Part shown: positions 1 to 11,857 of the stretch, in pieces
How the letters are laid out: each line of letters begins with the position of its first letter
How positions within the stretch are numbered: the first letter of the stretch is position 1
Origin: Achatina immaculata
Taxonomy: Eukaryota > Mollusca > Gastropoda > Stylommatophora > Achatinidae
Assembly (NCBI GenBank): GCA_009760885.1
Contig: CM019703.1
Coordinates: 13,865,959 to 13,929,958, forward strand
DNA: 64,000 bases
Direction of reading: 5' to 3'
The notes under the pieces: generated by a model
What the model was told of the DNA's origin: nothing
What the model saw: the letters and a program-made list of their open reading frames with translations, nothing else
The model's database searches: none
Translations under genes and position numbers: made by a program

Positions 1-404
1 CCTGTTGTAGGCAATTCCATTTTGAGCATCCGTTTTTTAAAAATCTTTACCATAGTTCATCCACGTCCCACGTCCCATCCTGCAAAGTGGGTTGGGTACT
101 TTCTCATTTTCTTGCCAGTAAGCGGCCGGCTTGATCGAATCTTCTCTACGGCTGGCGTGGGCACGTTCTTGAGGAGAGCTCCTAGCCTGTGATACGTGGT
201 AGATACGAGAGTGTCTGTCACGTGGTCGCCACGCTGTCTGTTGCTGGTACTGTATAGGGTTTTGACCAGAATGGTGCAGCGTAGCGTGAATTGCAGGGTA
301 ATTTCCATAACATATATGTTAGTATGGTGGTATGTGTTTCTGTGCTGTTTGTATCCACGTTATTTAAATTTACGTTAGCATTATTTTCATTATATATTAA
401 GCCG

Positions 405-900
405 TAGTGTGGTGGGTTTGTATAACTGTAATGTGGTATGTTTGTATACTGTAGTCTGGTGTTTTTATGTACTGTAGTCTGGTATGTTTGTATACTGTAG
501 TCTGGTATGTTTGTATACTGCAGTCTGGTGTTTTTGTGTACTGTAGTCTGGTATGTTTGTATGCTGTAGTCTGGTGTGTTTATATACTGTAGTCTGGTAT
601 GTTTGTATACTGTAGTCTGGTGTTTTTGTGTGCTGTATTCTGGTATGTTTGTATGCTGCAGTCTGGTGTGTTTGTATACTATAGTCTGTTATGTTTGTAT
701 ACTGCAGTCTGGTGTGTTTGTATACTATAGTCTGTTATGTTTGTATACTGTAGTCTGTTATGTTTGTATACTGTAGTTTGGTGTGTTTGTATACTGTAGT
801 GTGATGTGTTTGTATACTGCAGTCTGGTGTGTTTGTATACTGCAGTCTAGTGTGTTTGTATACTGCAGTCTGGTGTGTTTGTATAGTGCAGTCTGGTGTA
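405..900. repeat. 23-bp minisatellite, about 21 copies
   Basis: The unit resembles GTATGTTTGTATACTGTAGT plus CTG and recurs every 23 bases (for example at 481 and 504). Substitutions such as TGTAG/TGCAG and GTATG/GTGTG mark subtypes. Open frames here on both strands are repeat artefacts. No gene is seen in 1-405 either. Confidence 0.93.
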
Positions 901-980
901 ACGTTTCCTCGCAGACGAATCTTATCTAACTCTGCGTTGTCCGTCCTGTCTAACACCGCACGCAGCGCTATACGCAACAC

Positions 981-1062
981 CATACATACATACATACAGA
1001 CAGACAGGCGGGCAGGCAGGCAAACAGGCAGACAGACAGACAGGCAGGCAGGCAAACAGGCA
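981..1062. repeat. Compound tetranucleotide repeat (CATA, CAGA, CAGG)
   Basis: Tracts of CATA, CAGA and CAGG follow each other with a few AAAC interruptions. It lies just beyond the 23-bp array, separated by about 80 bases of unique sequence. Confidence 0.85.
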
Positions 1063-1089
1063 TATTTTCAAAAAAGTACATTAGAATGA

Positions 1090-1660
1090 GTAATGCCCGC
1101 TGTTAGGCGGAATAATATGCAAATCTTACCCTTGATACGACAAAGAGTGGACGTAGATTGCCAACAGAAGATGATAAACTAGCAAGCAGAACATCTGTAT
1201 GCATATCAAGCAGAGGGCTAGAAGAGAGGGAGAGAGGAGAAAAAAAGTGAGATCTGAGATAGGCAAGCTTTAATCTCTTCTGAAACTAATAGGAAAGAAG
1301 GATACAGCGTTCTTATTAAGAGAAGTTTTTACACACGTAGGCGGATGAACGATATGATGCTGTTTATATGTGGCCATATTTGCATTCTTTTGCGAGCAAG
1401 ATCGGTATATTGTATTTTACTTGTGAGCGTTCAGTGGCCACTCACGTGACTGCAGTGCATGATGTTTAGTTTCTCTTTGTTTTTTCTTTCGGTGACAAGT
1501 GAAATGTGAACTTTGACCGGTGATTCTCAAATATTTGTAGCTCGTTAGTCACACGAATGACATGATTTATTCTCTCTGTTTTTAAAATTCTTATGCGCGC
1601 CAGGTTTTCTATAGTAAGTTAAACGTGCACTTTGATCAGCGATTCTCAAACAGTTGTATA
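1090..1660. other. No gene seen; possible old hAT-like ends
   Basis: No coding signal is visible. Two similar motifs, GATTCTCAAATATTTG near 1522 and GATTCTCAAACAGTTG near 1641, resemble hAT-type terminal sequences. The second directly abuts the mariner insertion, so an older element may have been the target. This is weak evidence. Confidence 0.3.
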
Positions 1661-2958
1661 AGGTCCGACAATTAAGTAATGAGACTAAGTCCATTTAAAA
1701 AAAAACAGCAGTTGAAGATATAACCTGTATTTTATTCAAAGTATGCCCCTTGTGCATTGATACAGCGAATGGCACGATCTAACAAACACTGGAACGACAT
1801 CTGCAGTTCTTCTGTTGATATGGCCTTTAAACTCGATGTTAGGGCCCTTTGGAAGTCATCAGTATCGTCAAAGAAGCGTCCTTTCAATGGTAACTTTAAT
1901 TCTGGGAATAGAAAATAATCGCAGGAAAACAAATTTGGTGAATAGGGTGGATGGTTGAGAACACACACTTGTTTTTGTTCCAAAAATTCCTGTACAACTA
2001 CCGCCCAGTGAGCCGGTGCATTATCATGAAGAAGGAAAAAAACTGCCAGGTGTTCAATACTCGGGTCGGACTCAGAGTATCCTTTTTAATAGGCGTTTCA
2101 AAATGCTGAAATAAACTTTGGCAGTGTCTCTCTGGAATAAATTCTTTGTTAGTAACTCCTTTGCTGTCGTAGAAGCACACCACTAGTGTCTTCACTTTGG
2201 ACTTTTGAAGACGAATTTTGTTTCTGCCTTTGGTGATGATGATGACTTCCACTGAGCACTTTGGCGTTTAGCTATGGGATCATAGTGGAAAATCCATGTT
2301 TCATCCTCTGCAACAATCAAATTTAAGAAATTTGTATTTCTGCGACACGTTTTGGTGATGTCTTTTGCGTACTCATCAAGCTGATGTTTTTGGTCATCAG
2401 ACAACGAATGTGGCACAAACCGGCAAGAAACTTTTTTCTTGCTCAAATCTTCCACTAAAATTTTACGAATGGTCTCTCAGTTAACACCAAATTCATCTGC
2501 CGTTATCCTCACAGTCAAACAGCGATCTTCTTGTATCCGTTTTCTGTCTTTTGCAGTGAGCTCCTTGTTACGGACATAAATTGAGCGTCCATGTCTAATT
2601 GCATTTGTAATCGTTTCCACACCACTTTTGAATCGTGAATACCACCTGAATATCTGTGCATGAGATAAACAATTATCCCAATAAACTTGTCGCATCAATT
2701 GAACTGTCTCAAAGGCACTTTTCCGAGTTTTAAACAGAATTTAATGTTAGTTTTGCTCCATGCTCATTACGTGACAATGCGCTTCTAACTAGGTCAGCAA
2801 AATGACGGCTTGTTTGTCGTCTGCTTATCGGGCGGCGATGAAAAGTTGCCAGATCGTAGATGAAGGTTGCCACTTTGGGTTCCATGCTTTGCTTCACAGA
2901 TGGCGTTTTTGTCTTGGCCATAATAAAGTCATTCTCATTACTTAATTGTCGGACCTTG
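1661..2958 (-). mobile_element. mariner-family transposon with both terminal inverted repeats
   Basis: The left end reads AGGTCCGACAATTAAGTAAT at 1661-1680 and continues GAGA; the right end at 2933-2958 is its reverse complement. Each end abuts a TA dinucleotide (1659-1660 and 2959-2960), the expected mariner target duplication. The length of about 1.3 kb is normal for mariner. The enclosed transposase is broken, so the element is probably no longer autonomous, though its termini look intact enough for recognition in trans. Confidence 0.92.
1732..2921 (-). pseudogene. Degenerate mariner transposase
   Basis: This is a DDD/34D-type mariner transposase in pieces. Reading the minus strand from 2921, an N-terminal piece starts MAKTKTPSV and stops near 2730. 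The next frame (2698-2477) holds the helix-turn-helix part with FRWYSRFKSGVE. The frame ending at 2192 contains VAEDETWIFHYDP, carrying the first catalytic Asp. The frame 2252-1998 has KVKTLVVCFYDSKG and ends near a degraded HDN motif. The last frame (1983-1732) has LNHPPYSPNLFSCDYFLFP, carrying the third catalytic Asp, and ends in a conserved C-terminus. At least three frame changes or stops show it is inactive. Family assignment rests on these motifs in the right order plus the TIRs around them. Confidence 0.92.
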
Positions 2959-3009
2959 TAGGTCGCCCTGTTTTCTGCCCCAAGTGAACTCTGCCCAGGG
3001 TTCACAGTT

Positions 3010-3900
3010 CTAGGTCGCTGGTGTCAAGAATGACTTAGTCGGCAGAATAACAAGAGTGACGTAGTTACGAGTCTCCTGCAAGCAGTCACTTTGCTGGCGG
3101 TTCTATATTTGTGACATTTGATCTTATGGTTTTCTTTGTTGAAACCCAAGGGGATAACTGGAAAAAAAGTGGTCTTGTGCCCCCCAACTTTGACAGCGCC
3201 ATTTGTCCATTGTTTCGTTCCGGTGGCTTTATTTTCACACTTTTTTCTTTACTACTCTTTCACGCCAAAACAACTCTGGCACCGCTGGTAGATCTTGCGC
3301 ACCAAAGCGAATCAGTGCTTGGAGCATTATTTAGGCAAAATCTATATAGAACGAAAAGTAGAACATTTCTAACACAGTTATTTAGTCTGTTTGTTAAATT
3401 AAAGAGCAGCTTCCCCCTTGTTTAATCTACCAGAATTTATCATCGAAATTTGTTGTGTCGGAGCATGGAAACTAATTCGGGAGTAAATCTGCTTTTTTTG
3501 TGCGTATGTTTCCCTTGAAACTGTCATGAATGTAGGGAGTGTACCGTCCAAACCTTGGAAAAGTAATGAATTTTGTTTGTTGTTTTCTTCCCCCGCATGA
3601 TAGAAGCTCTCAGGTGATTTGTATTTTTAATCTAGTCAAGCATGAAGATAGCTTTGTGAAATCATGGGTGGGGAGGAGACGGACAACCGTTCGATAAATA
3701 TGACAGAAAGAAAAAAAAATAATAAGATAGTGGCTCGGACTCGCGCCTCGGACTTTAGTTGGACGAGGAGCCACCTAACCACGTTTGCTTGTCCTACCGT
3801 AGTCTATGACTCTGTAGTTGCGGCACATCTGTTACTTTTTTTTTTATCTTTCTCTGACATCTGTGATGTTTTTATTTTAACATTTTTTTTTTAGACTGAA
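3010..3900. other. No gene recognised
   Basis: One plus-strand frame of 104 codons (3111-3425) has no recognisable motif and no codon bias that convinces me. The remainder is AT-rich with short T runs and no clear repeat. Confidence 0.4.
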
Positions 3901-3948
3901 CCAAACTTACACTGAGGCCAAATTAACAGGCATAAAATCCTTTGATGA

Positions 3949-4036
3949 GGTTGAAAGACTCGCCGAAGACAGGAAAAATTGGCGAACTACTTTGCGATCC
4001 CTATGTGACGTTTAACGGCACGGGAAGGATGTAAGA
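3949..4036 (+). mobile_element. 3'-end fragment of RTE-like LINE
   Basis: This stretch matches 9702-9790, the 3' end of the larger LINE at 8350-9795. It shares the codons for (E/Q)NRKxWRTTxRxLC, the stop, and the downstream CGGGAAGGATGTAAG. It is a strongly 5'-truncated sibling insertion. Confidence 0.8.
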
Positions 4037-4539
4037 TATAAGATAAGAAACTTACACTGCTCTAGAGCTAATGACGGTGACAACTGCGGTAAAACTGTTT
4101 CCGGTAATAAAGATAGACAGAGGTGTATGGTTCGGTATTACAATAAAGATGGACAGAATGGGGAAAGTGAGCAGGAAGAATCGTGGCTAGACAAGATGAG
4201 CACGTATAAATGGAGAACATACAGCAATCCAATATTTGTCCGATAGCAAGATCTTCAGACGACGAAGATAAGTCAAACGTTACATCTTTCAGTCCAGACG
4301 CAGACATCAACACAAGATCCGACTACATTTCGTCAGCGCTGTACAAACTTTCCTAACAGAGTCTCCCAGGAAGGGTGTCGCATGGCTAACCAAACTGTAG
4401 TCGGGTGTTCTTAGCCCCACGTGCTCACAGACTGGCCAGAGTTCTGGCTTGAGTGATCAGCTGAATACAGCCAGATATACACAGATATTCAGGGGCGGCG
4501 GCAGCAAGAGTGTATGGCTAATCACCCGTCTCAAAATAC

Positions 4540-5012
4540 TGTTACCATGGTAGCTGTGCCATTCCACTGAGAGCATTAGGAGTATTATAGTTTTAAGGTA
4601 GCTGTGCCATTCCACTGAGGGCATTAGGAAGATGATGTTACGTGTAACTAAACAGCGAGTTTAACCCATGTGGTTCCAGCGTCCCATAATTTTGAATGCA
4701 GCGGTTCTCAAGTGCCAGGCGGCTTGTGTCATCTGCGTGACATTGTTTAATGGCTGTTACCAGAAAATCAGATTTGCTTCTGTGGTTGGGGCCATTGAAA
4801 TGATTATAGATTTAAGGTATCTGTGTCATTCCATTGAGGGCATTAGGATGATTATAGTTTTAAGGTAGCTGTGCCATTCCACTGAGGGCATTAGGATGAT
4901 TATAGTTTTAAGGTAGCTGAGTCATTTCACTGAGGGCATTAGGATGATTATAGTTTTAAGGTAGCTGTGCCATTCCACTGAGGGCATTAGGAGGATTACA
5001 GTTTTAGTGCTC
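4540..5012. repeat. 48-bp minisatellite resembling a SINE 3' end
   Basis: The unit contains AAGGTAGCTGTGCCATTCCA followed by CTGAGGGCATTAGGATGATTATAG. Good copies lie at 4586-4635 and 4806-5005, with a diverged stretch between them. The unit aligns with the reverse complement of the SINE 3' region (6592 onward reads AAGGTAACTGTGTCATGCCT; 22826 backward is similar), so it probably arose from a SINE end. Confidence 0.85.
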
Positions 5013-5536
5013 ATATGTTCGTTCACGGGAGAACTAATTAACGGCAGCTACATTCTTTAGCTACTGACGATTTTAACAATAGTGGCATATTTTTTACTTT
5101 CTGCTGTACCACTTATGGCTGTATGTCACAAATGCGAATAGGTTGAGTGTCAGATTATGGTGTAGAAGCAACAACCTAAGAATGTATTTGACCAGCCCGT
5201 AAGAATCGTACAGTCTAATGTCTGACTGTGAATAGGTAGATTCCGCCTGAGTAGACTAACCATCGTTTCAGACCAACATCCAGTCGTACTTGAGCAAATG
5301 AGCAAACGAGCTCCAAAAGTTCCACAGAGGATCTATAATGATGGACGTGATGAAGATATTATGAGCTAGAACTATATCCTCCAATATCTCAAAATAAACA
5401 GCATCAGCTCGGCTGTCAAAATATCCAGGCATTGAACTCTTTACTTCAGTTACACCCGAGCAAGGACAGAAACCTAGACTTGACGAAAACAATTCCTCAT
5501 ATTAGAGTTTCCAAAAAAAGTCAAGGACAGAGATGG
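5013..5536. other. No gene or clear repeat seen
   Basis: Unique-looking sequence. Short open frames exist on both strands but carry no motif and end in neighbouring repeat sequence. Confidence 0.4.
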
Positions 5537-6087
5537 CGTAAAACACATCCTTTCAGCTCAGTCGTACATCGTATTCTCCCCCCTCCTGGTAAAACACATC
5601 CTTTCAGCTCAGCCGTACGTCGTATTCTCCCCCCTCCTGGTAAAGCACATCCTTTCAGCTCAGCCGTACGTCGTATTCTCCCCCCTCCTGGTAAAATACA
5701 TCCTTTCAGCTCAGCCGTACATCGTATTCTCTCCCCTCCTGGTAAAACACATCCTTTCAGCTCACTCGTACATCGTATTCTCTCCCCTCCTGGTAAAACA
5801 CATCCTTTCAGCTCAGCCGTACATCTTATTCTCTCCCCTCCTGGTAAAACACATCCTTTCAGCTCGCCGTACATCGTATTCTCTCCCCTTCTGGTAAAAC
5901 ACATCCTTTCAGCTCAGCCGTACATCGTATTCTCTCCCCTCCTGGTAAAACACATCCTTTCAGCTCGCCGTACATCGTATTCTCTCCCCTTCTGGTAAAA
6001 CACATCCTTTCAGCTCGCCGTACATCGTATTCTCTCCCCTTCTGGTAAAACACATCCTTTCAGCTCGCCGTACATCGTATTCTCCCT
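5537..6087. repeat. 51-bp minisatellite, about 11 copies
   Basis: The unit contains GGTAAAACACATCCTTTCAG then CTCAGCCGTACATCGTATTC then TCTCCCCTCCT. The spacing is 51 bases early in the array and 50 in later units that lost one base (CTCGCC for CTCAGCC). Translated frames of 127-188 residues over it are artefacts. Confidence 0.95.
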
Positions 6088-6589
6088 CCTCCGGGTAACA
6101 CACTTGAACCTCCGAGTTCATTCCCAGAATCTCGTGCTACTCAGAGACTCAAAACACTGACAAACAACTCACGCCAGTAATCACTGAGCAGAAACAGACA
6201 GTAAACACAAAACCATGGGCGTAACCCCTCAAGCCACCGTCATGTGGTAGTGCTTATAACATGTACGGTCACAGACATAACCAGAAGCTGGATCGCTACT
6301 CCCGCGGTGTCAGCGTGTGCTCATTTGCTTCTACTTTTCGTTCTGTCGTTAATTAAATGCACTTTAGAGTATTGTTACAGGCTTTGGGCATTTGGAACTA
6401 ATTCTTTGTCTGCCTGGACTAGTGTTTTGAAAATAAATAGAAATTGTTGCAAGACGAGAGACTGCATAATTTAGTGCCACGTCAGACACAAGAGATCGCT
6501 TCCAAATATTGGTTAGAAGCAGGGAAGGTCCAAGAATATAGAGGAGTGGGTGAGCAAGCTGCTGTTTTTTTTTTAAATATTAGTACCTG

Positions 6590-6843
6590 GTAAAGGTAAC
6601 TGTGTCATGCCTTAGAGGTACATATGGGAAATGGTGTTAGTGCCCATATTTTCCTTAACATGTCGACACACACTAGAGGGTGATATGGCCAGTATCACGC
6701 CTGGCCGCCTTTCTTTCCCCAACTCCAGAAGAAATCGGGTACCCATTTGTACAGCTGGGCGACTGGGACGCCTCTGGCCGGATTCGAACCCCTGGCCTCC
6801 ACGAGAGACTAGTGCACTACCCGCTTCGCAGCTCAGACGCCCT
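6590..6843 (-). mobile_element. tRNA-derived SINE with 10-bp target-site duplication
   Basis: On the minus strand the head has an A-box-like GCGAAGCGGGTAGTGCAC and a B box GGTTCGAATCC (reverse complement ends at 6790). Next come a body containing GGGTACCCG and a 3' end with GGTAAAGGTAA in plus orientation at 6589-6599. The repeat TTAGTACCTG occurs at 6580-6589 and again at 6844-6853, a clean target-site duplication. A second copy lies at 22553-22826. Confidence 0.9.
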
Positions 6844-6974
6844 TTAGTACCTGATATGAATTTTAATTTTGGGCTTGTTCCACCAGTGGACTTTTGTGCG
6901 GTGTTGTGCTTATGAAACTACATTCTTTTTTTTTGCCTTAAAAGTTATTTTCAGCTACTATATTCAACGGCCGG

Positions 6975-7858
6975 CCGTAGCGTATTCTTTGTCGTAGAAG
7001 CAGCCGTATGTACAGTATTCTGTCATATAAAGGGGCTGTATGTACAATATTCTTTGTCGTAGAAGTGGCCGTATGTACAGTATTCTGTCATATAAAGGGG
7101 CTGTATGTACAATATTCTTTGTCGTAGAAGTGGCCGTATGTACAGTATTCTGTCATATAAGCGACCGTATATACAATATTCTCTGTCGTATAAGCGACCG
7201 TATATACAGTATTCTCTGTCGTATAAACGGGCGTATATACAGTATTGTCTGACGTATAAATGGCTGTATATACAGTATTCTCTGTCGTATAAGCAGCCGT
7301 ATAACACAGTATTCTCTGTCGTATAAGCAGCCGTATAATACAGTATTCTCTGTCGTATAAGCAGCCGTATATACAGTATTCTCTGTCGTATAAACGGGCG
7401 TATATACAGTATTGTCTGACGTATAAATGGCTGTATATACAGTATTCTCTGTCGTATAAGCAGCCGTATAATACAGTAATCTCTGTCGTATAAGCAGCCG
7501 TATAACACAGTATTCTCTGTCGTCTAAGCAGCCGTATAATACAGTATTCTCTGTCGTATAAGCAGCCGTATATACAGTATTCTCTGTCGTATAAACGGGC
7601 GTATATACATTATTGTCTGACGTATAAATGGCTGTATATACAGTATTCTCTGTCGTATAAGCAGCCGTATAATACAGTAATCTCTGTCGTATAAGCAGCC
7701 GTATAATACAATATTCTCTGTTGTATAAGCAGCCGTATATACAGTATTCTCTGTCGTATAAACGGGCGTATATACAGTATTGTCTGACGTATAAATGGCT
7801 GTATATACAGTATTCTCTGTCGTATAGGCGGCCGTATATACAGTATTCTGTATCATAA
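6975..7858. repeat. 33-bp minisatellite with higher-order structure
   Basis: The unit resembles CGTATAAGCAGCCGTATATA followed by CAGTATTCTCTGT. A multi-unit block beginning TAAACGGGCGTATATACA recurs at about 7393, 7595 and 7762, so whole blocks have been duplicated with different numbers of units between them. The overlapping frames on both strands are artefacts. Confidence 0.94.
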
Positions 7859-7977
7859 AAGCCTACCGGCGTAAGCTGTCAATGTTTAGAGGGAGGTACA
7901 CCAATACAGAAAGCCCTGGACTCAAGGGAAGAAAGAAGAGAAGTTTCAACGAGCGCTCTAAACTTGAGAGTGAGTGT

Positions 7978-8171
7978 ATGTTTGTTTGTTTGTTTGTTTG
8001 TTTGCCAGCTCAGCAGCCAGACGTCCTAATCACAAAGCTCATCAAGATTCTCTAATACTGTAATTCTCTGTTCTTATTTGCCTGTTATTTAGTCTTTCAA
8101 ATATATGTTTTTTGTCTTTACGCCTCTCTTTGTTCGGAGCTTTATATCATCGTCATCATCATCATCATCAT
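7978..8171. repeat. Microsatellites (TTTG)n and (ATC)n
   Basis: (TTTG)n lies at about 7979-8003 and (ATC)n at about 8151-8171. The sequence between and just after them shows no gene. Confidence 0.8.
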
Positions 8172-8349
8172 GAACAACAACAACAAATAAAAAGCAAAGT
8201 AATAATTCCTCATGTGTGTGTGTGTGTAGGGATCGATCTGGTATGTTTTCTTTTCCAGAGCAGCAGTTAGTGCCGCTGTTGTTGTTGTTATCGTCGTCAT
8301 TATTGTTTAGATAACATTATTTTGCTGAGGATTCTGAATTTTATCGGGA

Positions 8350-9795
8350 TAATTTGAAATAACAGACGAAATGTTAAAAGCTATTAACAGCGACAACGTG
8401 AACCAACTACAAAGAATGTTTAATAAAGTTTGGAAAGAAGAAAAGGTCCCTTCTAAATGGAAAAAAAGGAATCATTGTTAAAATACCGACAAAAGGGCAA
8501 CCTTTAGCAGTTGCAATAACTGGAGAGGAATAACCTTACTATCAGGTGTGTCAAAAGTACTTTGCAAAGTTATTCTGAACAGAATGAAAGATATAGTGGA
8601 TGCTGCATTGAGAGAAGAACAGGCAGGATTTAGAAAAGGGAGAAGCTGTCTCCACCAGATTTTTACTCTAAGAATAATACTTGAAGAACATAATGAAAAG
8701 CAGAAACCATTAATACTGAACTTCATAGACTTTAAAAAAGGCATTTGATAGCATACACATAGATTCATTGTGGAGAATTTTAAGAATATATGGAATACCA
8801 TCTAAAATTGTCAACATCATTAGGGACCTCTACAATGGATATGTTTGTGCAGTCAACACAGAAGAAGGAATGAGTGAATGGTTCCAAATTGAAACAGGCG
8901 TGAAATAAGGATGTATATTATCTCCCTTGCTTTTTGGAATTGCCACAGACTTCATAATAAAAAAATATTGCACAGGTAAAACGGGCATTGATTGGGTACA
9001 TGAGACCCAACTGGAAGATCTTGATTTTTCAGATGACATAACTCTTATCAGTGACAATATGAAATCAATGCGAGTAAAAATAGATACCCTCTCTTCAATA
9101 ACTAGTAAAATAGGACTTGAAATTAACAAGGATAAAACGAAAATAATGAAACTTCTCATTAACCACGAAGAATAATATACGTAGAAGGAACCGCTGTTGA
9201 AGAAGTAAACCATTTTGCATGTCTCGGCAGCTACATAGACTATGATGGTGACACCAGAAAGATTTCGAATTGCAAAAGCAGCATTGACCTTCAAGAATCT
9301 CGAGAACATATGGCATTCAAAAGTTATAAGTACAGAAACCAAGTTAAGATTATTCACTTCAAATATAATATCCACCCTCATTTATGCGTGTGAAAGCTGA
9401 AAAACAACTAAAGAAATTAGACTCTTTTGAAGACAAATGCCTAGGGGATACTCAGTATAAAGTGGAAAGAATTCAAGAACAACGCAGAGATAAGACAAGC
9501 AAACAACAACCTGTCTCATGGGTGATCAGAAAAAGAAGATGGACGTATGTCGGTCATGTGATGAGAAGAAACAGTCAGAGGATCCCCAAACAAGCTGTCA
9601 AGTGGAACACAACAGGCCGAAGAAAAATAGGTCGGCCACGTGAAACTCTAAAGAGGACATGGTTAAGAGAGGCCAGTTCAGTGGGCATAACATCCCTTGA
9701 TGGGATTGAAAAACTCTCCGAAAACAGGAAATCTTGGCGAACTACCATGCGAACCCTATGTAACGTTTAACGATACGGGAAGGATGTAAGAATTA
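8350..9795 (+). pseudogene. RTE-like LINE, 3' half with broken reverse transcriptase
   Basis: Reverse transcriptase of a non-LTR retrotransposon, copying element RNA at a nicked target. Fragments in order: EMLKAINSD, then SSCNNWRGITLLSGVSKVLC (about 8500-8570), EEQAGFRKGRSC (about 8610-8650), NFIDFKK, then after a frame change FDSIHRDSLWRIL-like sequence. An in-frame stop sits at the normally conserved GVRQGC site (GVK-stop-GC near 8905). The active-site strand reads LEDLDFSDDITLIS, keeping the DD pair. The C-terminus has RRWTYVGHVMRRN and GRPRETLKRTW. Order and motifs fit the RTE group common in invertebrates, but exact clade is not proven. The endonuclease half is absent: the copy is 5' truncated and inactive. 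A (TTTC)n run follows at 9822-9843. Confidence 0.85.
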
Positions 9796-9849
9796 GATGA
9801 TTATTGTGAAATTACTTTCATTCATTCTTTCTTTCTTTCTTTCAAAATA

Positions 9850-10590
9850 TAACTCACCTAATTAATTATGCGGTTCTCTTTGCATTTCATGTAAGCAGCT
9901 TTTGTGGGTCATCTCCACCTTAAGTGATACAGTATAGAAAAGATGCAAAAAAAAAAAAAAGTGAACTGGTCCCAGCATTATCTCGGCTTCTGTCCTGTGC
10001 CGTATACACTGGAGACTTCGTTTTTTCTTCCGTCCCTTACCAAGTTTTTGCTGAATTTCTTTCAAGCCGTTATCGAGTTTTTCCAAACAGAATTTTATAT
10101 GAGAAACGTTGAATAACCTGTATTGACCTAACTTGACTGGGCGTTTTTATGATTGCATTTCGGATTGAATTGTTTCCGCCAGTGTTAAACAGACCGCCGG
10201 AATGATTGTCAGTGTGTGGGTTAGAGATCGCGTGAAGATCTGCGTCAGCCGTTGGAACGGAGAATGATTTGCTGTGAGCGGCCGTCATGAATGCTGGGAA
10301 ACACTAAGAGTTACGCGGGTACCGAAGCAAATTGTGGGATATAATGAGTTTTACTGGCCGCAGCAATCCTGACATTCAAACATGGATGTTTCTTTTCCTA
10401 TGTTTTTTTTTCTTTTTCCCTGTATGTTTGGTTGTAGGAATTAAGCACTGTGTTAAATGTAGTTTAAATACAAAGAGAGGAAAAGGAGGAAGGGGGGGGG
10501 GTCACCCTGACGTATATGACCGTAGGCAGACAGTGCCAGCAAACGGCCGTAGAGTGGGGGGGGGGGGGATGAGTTGGAAGCAGTTTAGAG
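9850..10590. other. No gene recognised; poly-T and poly-G runs
   Basis: Contains an A13 run near 9947, T-rich stretches and G runs at about 10492-10501 and 10556-10568. Short frames carry no recognisable motif. Confidence 0.4.
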
Positions 10591-10591
10591 C

Positions 10592-11460
10592 GAAGTCGGA
10601 GTCGGTAGAAACGTAGCCTCTTATGTAGGAGTCGGTAGAAACGTAGCCTCTTATGTAGGAGTCGGTAGAAACGTAGCCTCTTATGTAGGAGTCGGTATAA
10701 ACGTAGCCTCTTATGTAGGAGTCGGTATAAACGTAGCCTCTTATGTAGGAGTCGGTATAAACGTAGCCTCTTATGTAGGAGTCGGTATAAACGTAGCCTC
10801 TTATGTAGGAGTCGGTATAAACGTAGCCTCTTATGTAGGAGTCGGAAGGAACGTGCTGCATAATGTAGGAGTCGATAGATACATACCACTTATGTAGTAG
10901 GAGTGGGTAGAAACGCACCATATACGCTGGAATGCTGTACTATGTATGCTACGAGTCAGTAGAATCGTACCATTTAAGTAGAAGTCGGTAGAATCTTACC
11001 ACTTGTGTAGGAGTCGGTAGAAACGTGCTACTGTAGAAATGTGTTACTTATGTAAGAGTCGGTGGAATCTTAACACTTATATAAGAATCAGGAGAAATGT
11101 TCTACTTATGTAGGAGTCGGTACAAATGTGTCATACATACTAAAACTGGGTAGACATGTATAATATATGCTAGGAGTCAGTAGAAACGTGTCATATATGC
11201 TAAGAGTCAGTAGAAACATCATATATGCTAGGAGTCAGTAGAAACATATCATATATGCTAGGAGTCAGTAGAAACGCATCATATATGCTAGGAGTCAGTA
11301 GAAACGTATCATATATGCTAGGAGTCAGTAGAAACGTATCATATATGCTAGAAGTCAGTAGAAACGTATCATATATGCTAGGAGTCAGTAGAAACGTATC
11401 ATATATGCTAGGTGTCGATAGAATCGTATCACATTTGTTAGGAATCGGATTAAAATAGTA
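10592..11460. repeat. 30-bp minisatellite with two homogenised subfamilies
   Basis: Left block (10597-10870): unit GTAGGAGTCGGTATAAACGT plus AGCCTCTTAT, almost identical over eight or nine copies, with a switch from GTAGAAA to GTATAAA inside. Middle (10870-11160): diverged copies. Right block (11160-11430): unit CATATATGCTAGGAGTCAGT plus AGAAACGTAT. Both blocks share GTAGGAGTCGGTA/CTAGGAGTCAGTA and the 30-base period, so they come from one ancestor. Confidence 0.94.
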
Positions 11461-11857
11461 GGAAAATAATGTAATCAGATTCAGTAGCAGGATTGGGATT
11501 CGGTCAGGGTCGATAGAAATGTACCTTATTCAAGGGTCGGATGAGGATTGTATAAACGTGGAATCAGATTCGATGATTTGACCTTCCTACCCTACAGTGC
11601 TAGAAGATGAGGACGGATACAGTTACCCGTAGGTCAAGGCCATGGTAAAGTGACGGCTCAACTTGTGCTGAACGCGCGAAGAATTAGATTTGATGGGGGG
11701 ACCCCAAAGTCACCTCAGGCAAACAGTAAAATGATACCTACGAGCACATACTGACCACTGCTGTCATCGTGCAGGTTGAAAGTGATGTGTGAATATATTA
11801 GCGAATGAGGAAAAAAAAAAAACGAATATCTGGAGATTGGAATTTAAGATATGGACC

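Noticed and set aside
1520..1660. hAT element interrupted by the mariner
   Set aside because: Only GATTCTCAAA motifs are visible, without paired ends or a target duplication.
3111..3425. 104-codon plus-strand frame as a gene
   Set aside because: No motif, no splice or promoter context, and length is within chance for this composition.
5432..6053. Frames of 127-188 codons with HPFSSAVHRILSPPGKT-type repeats
   Set aside because: 51-bp tandem array; both strands are open for the same reason.
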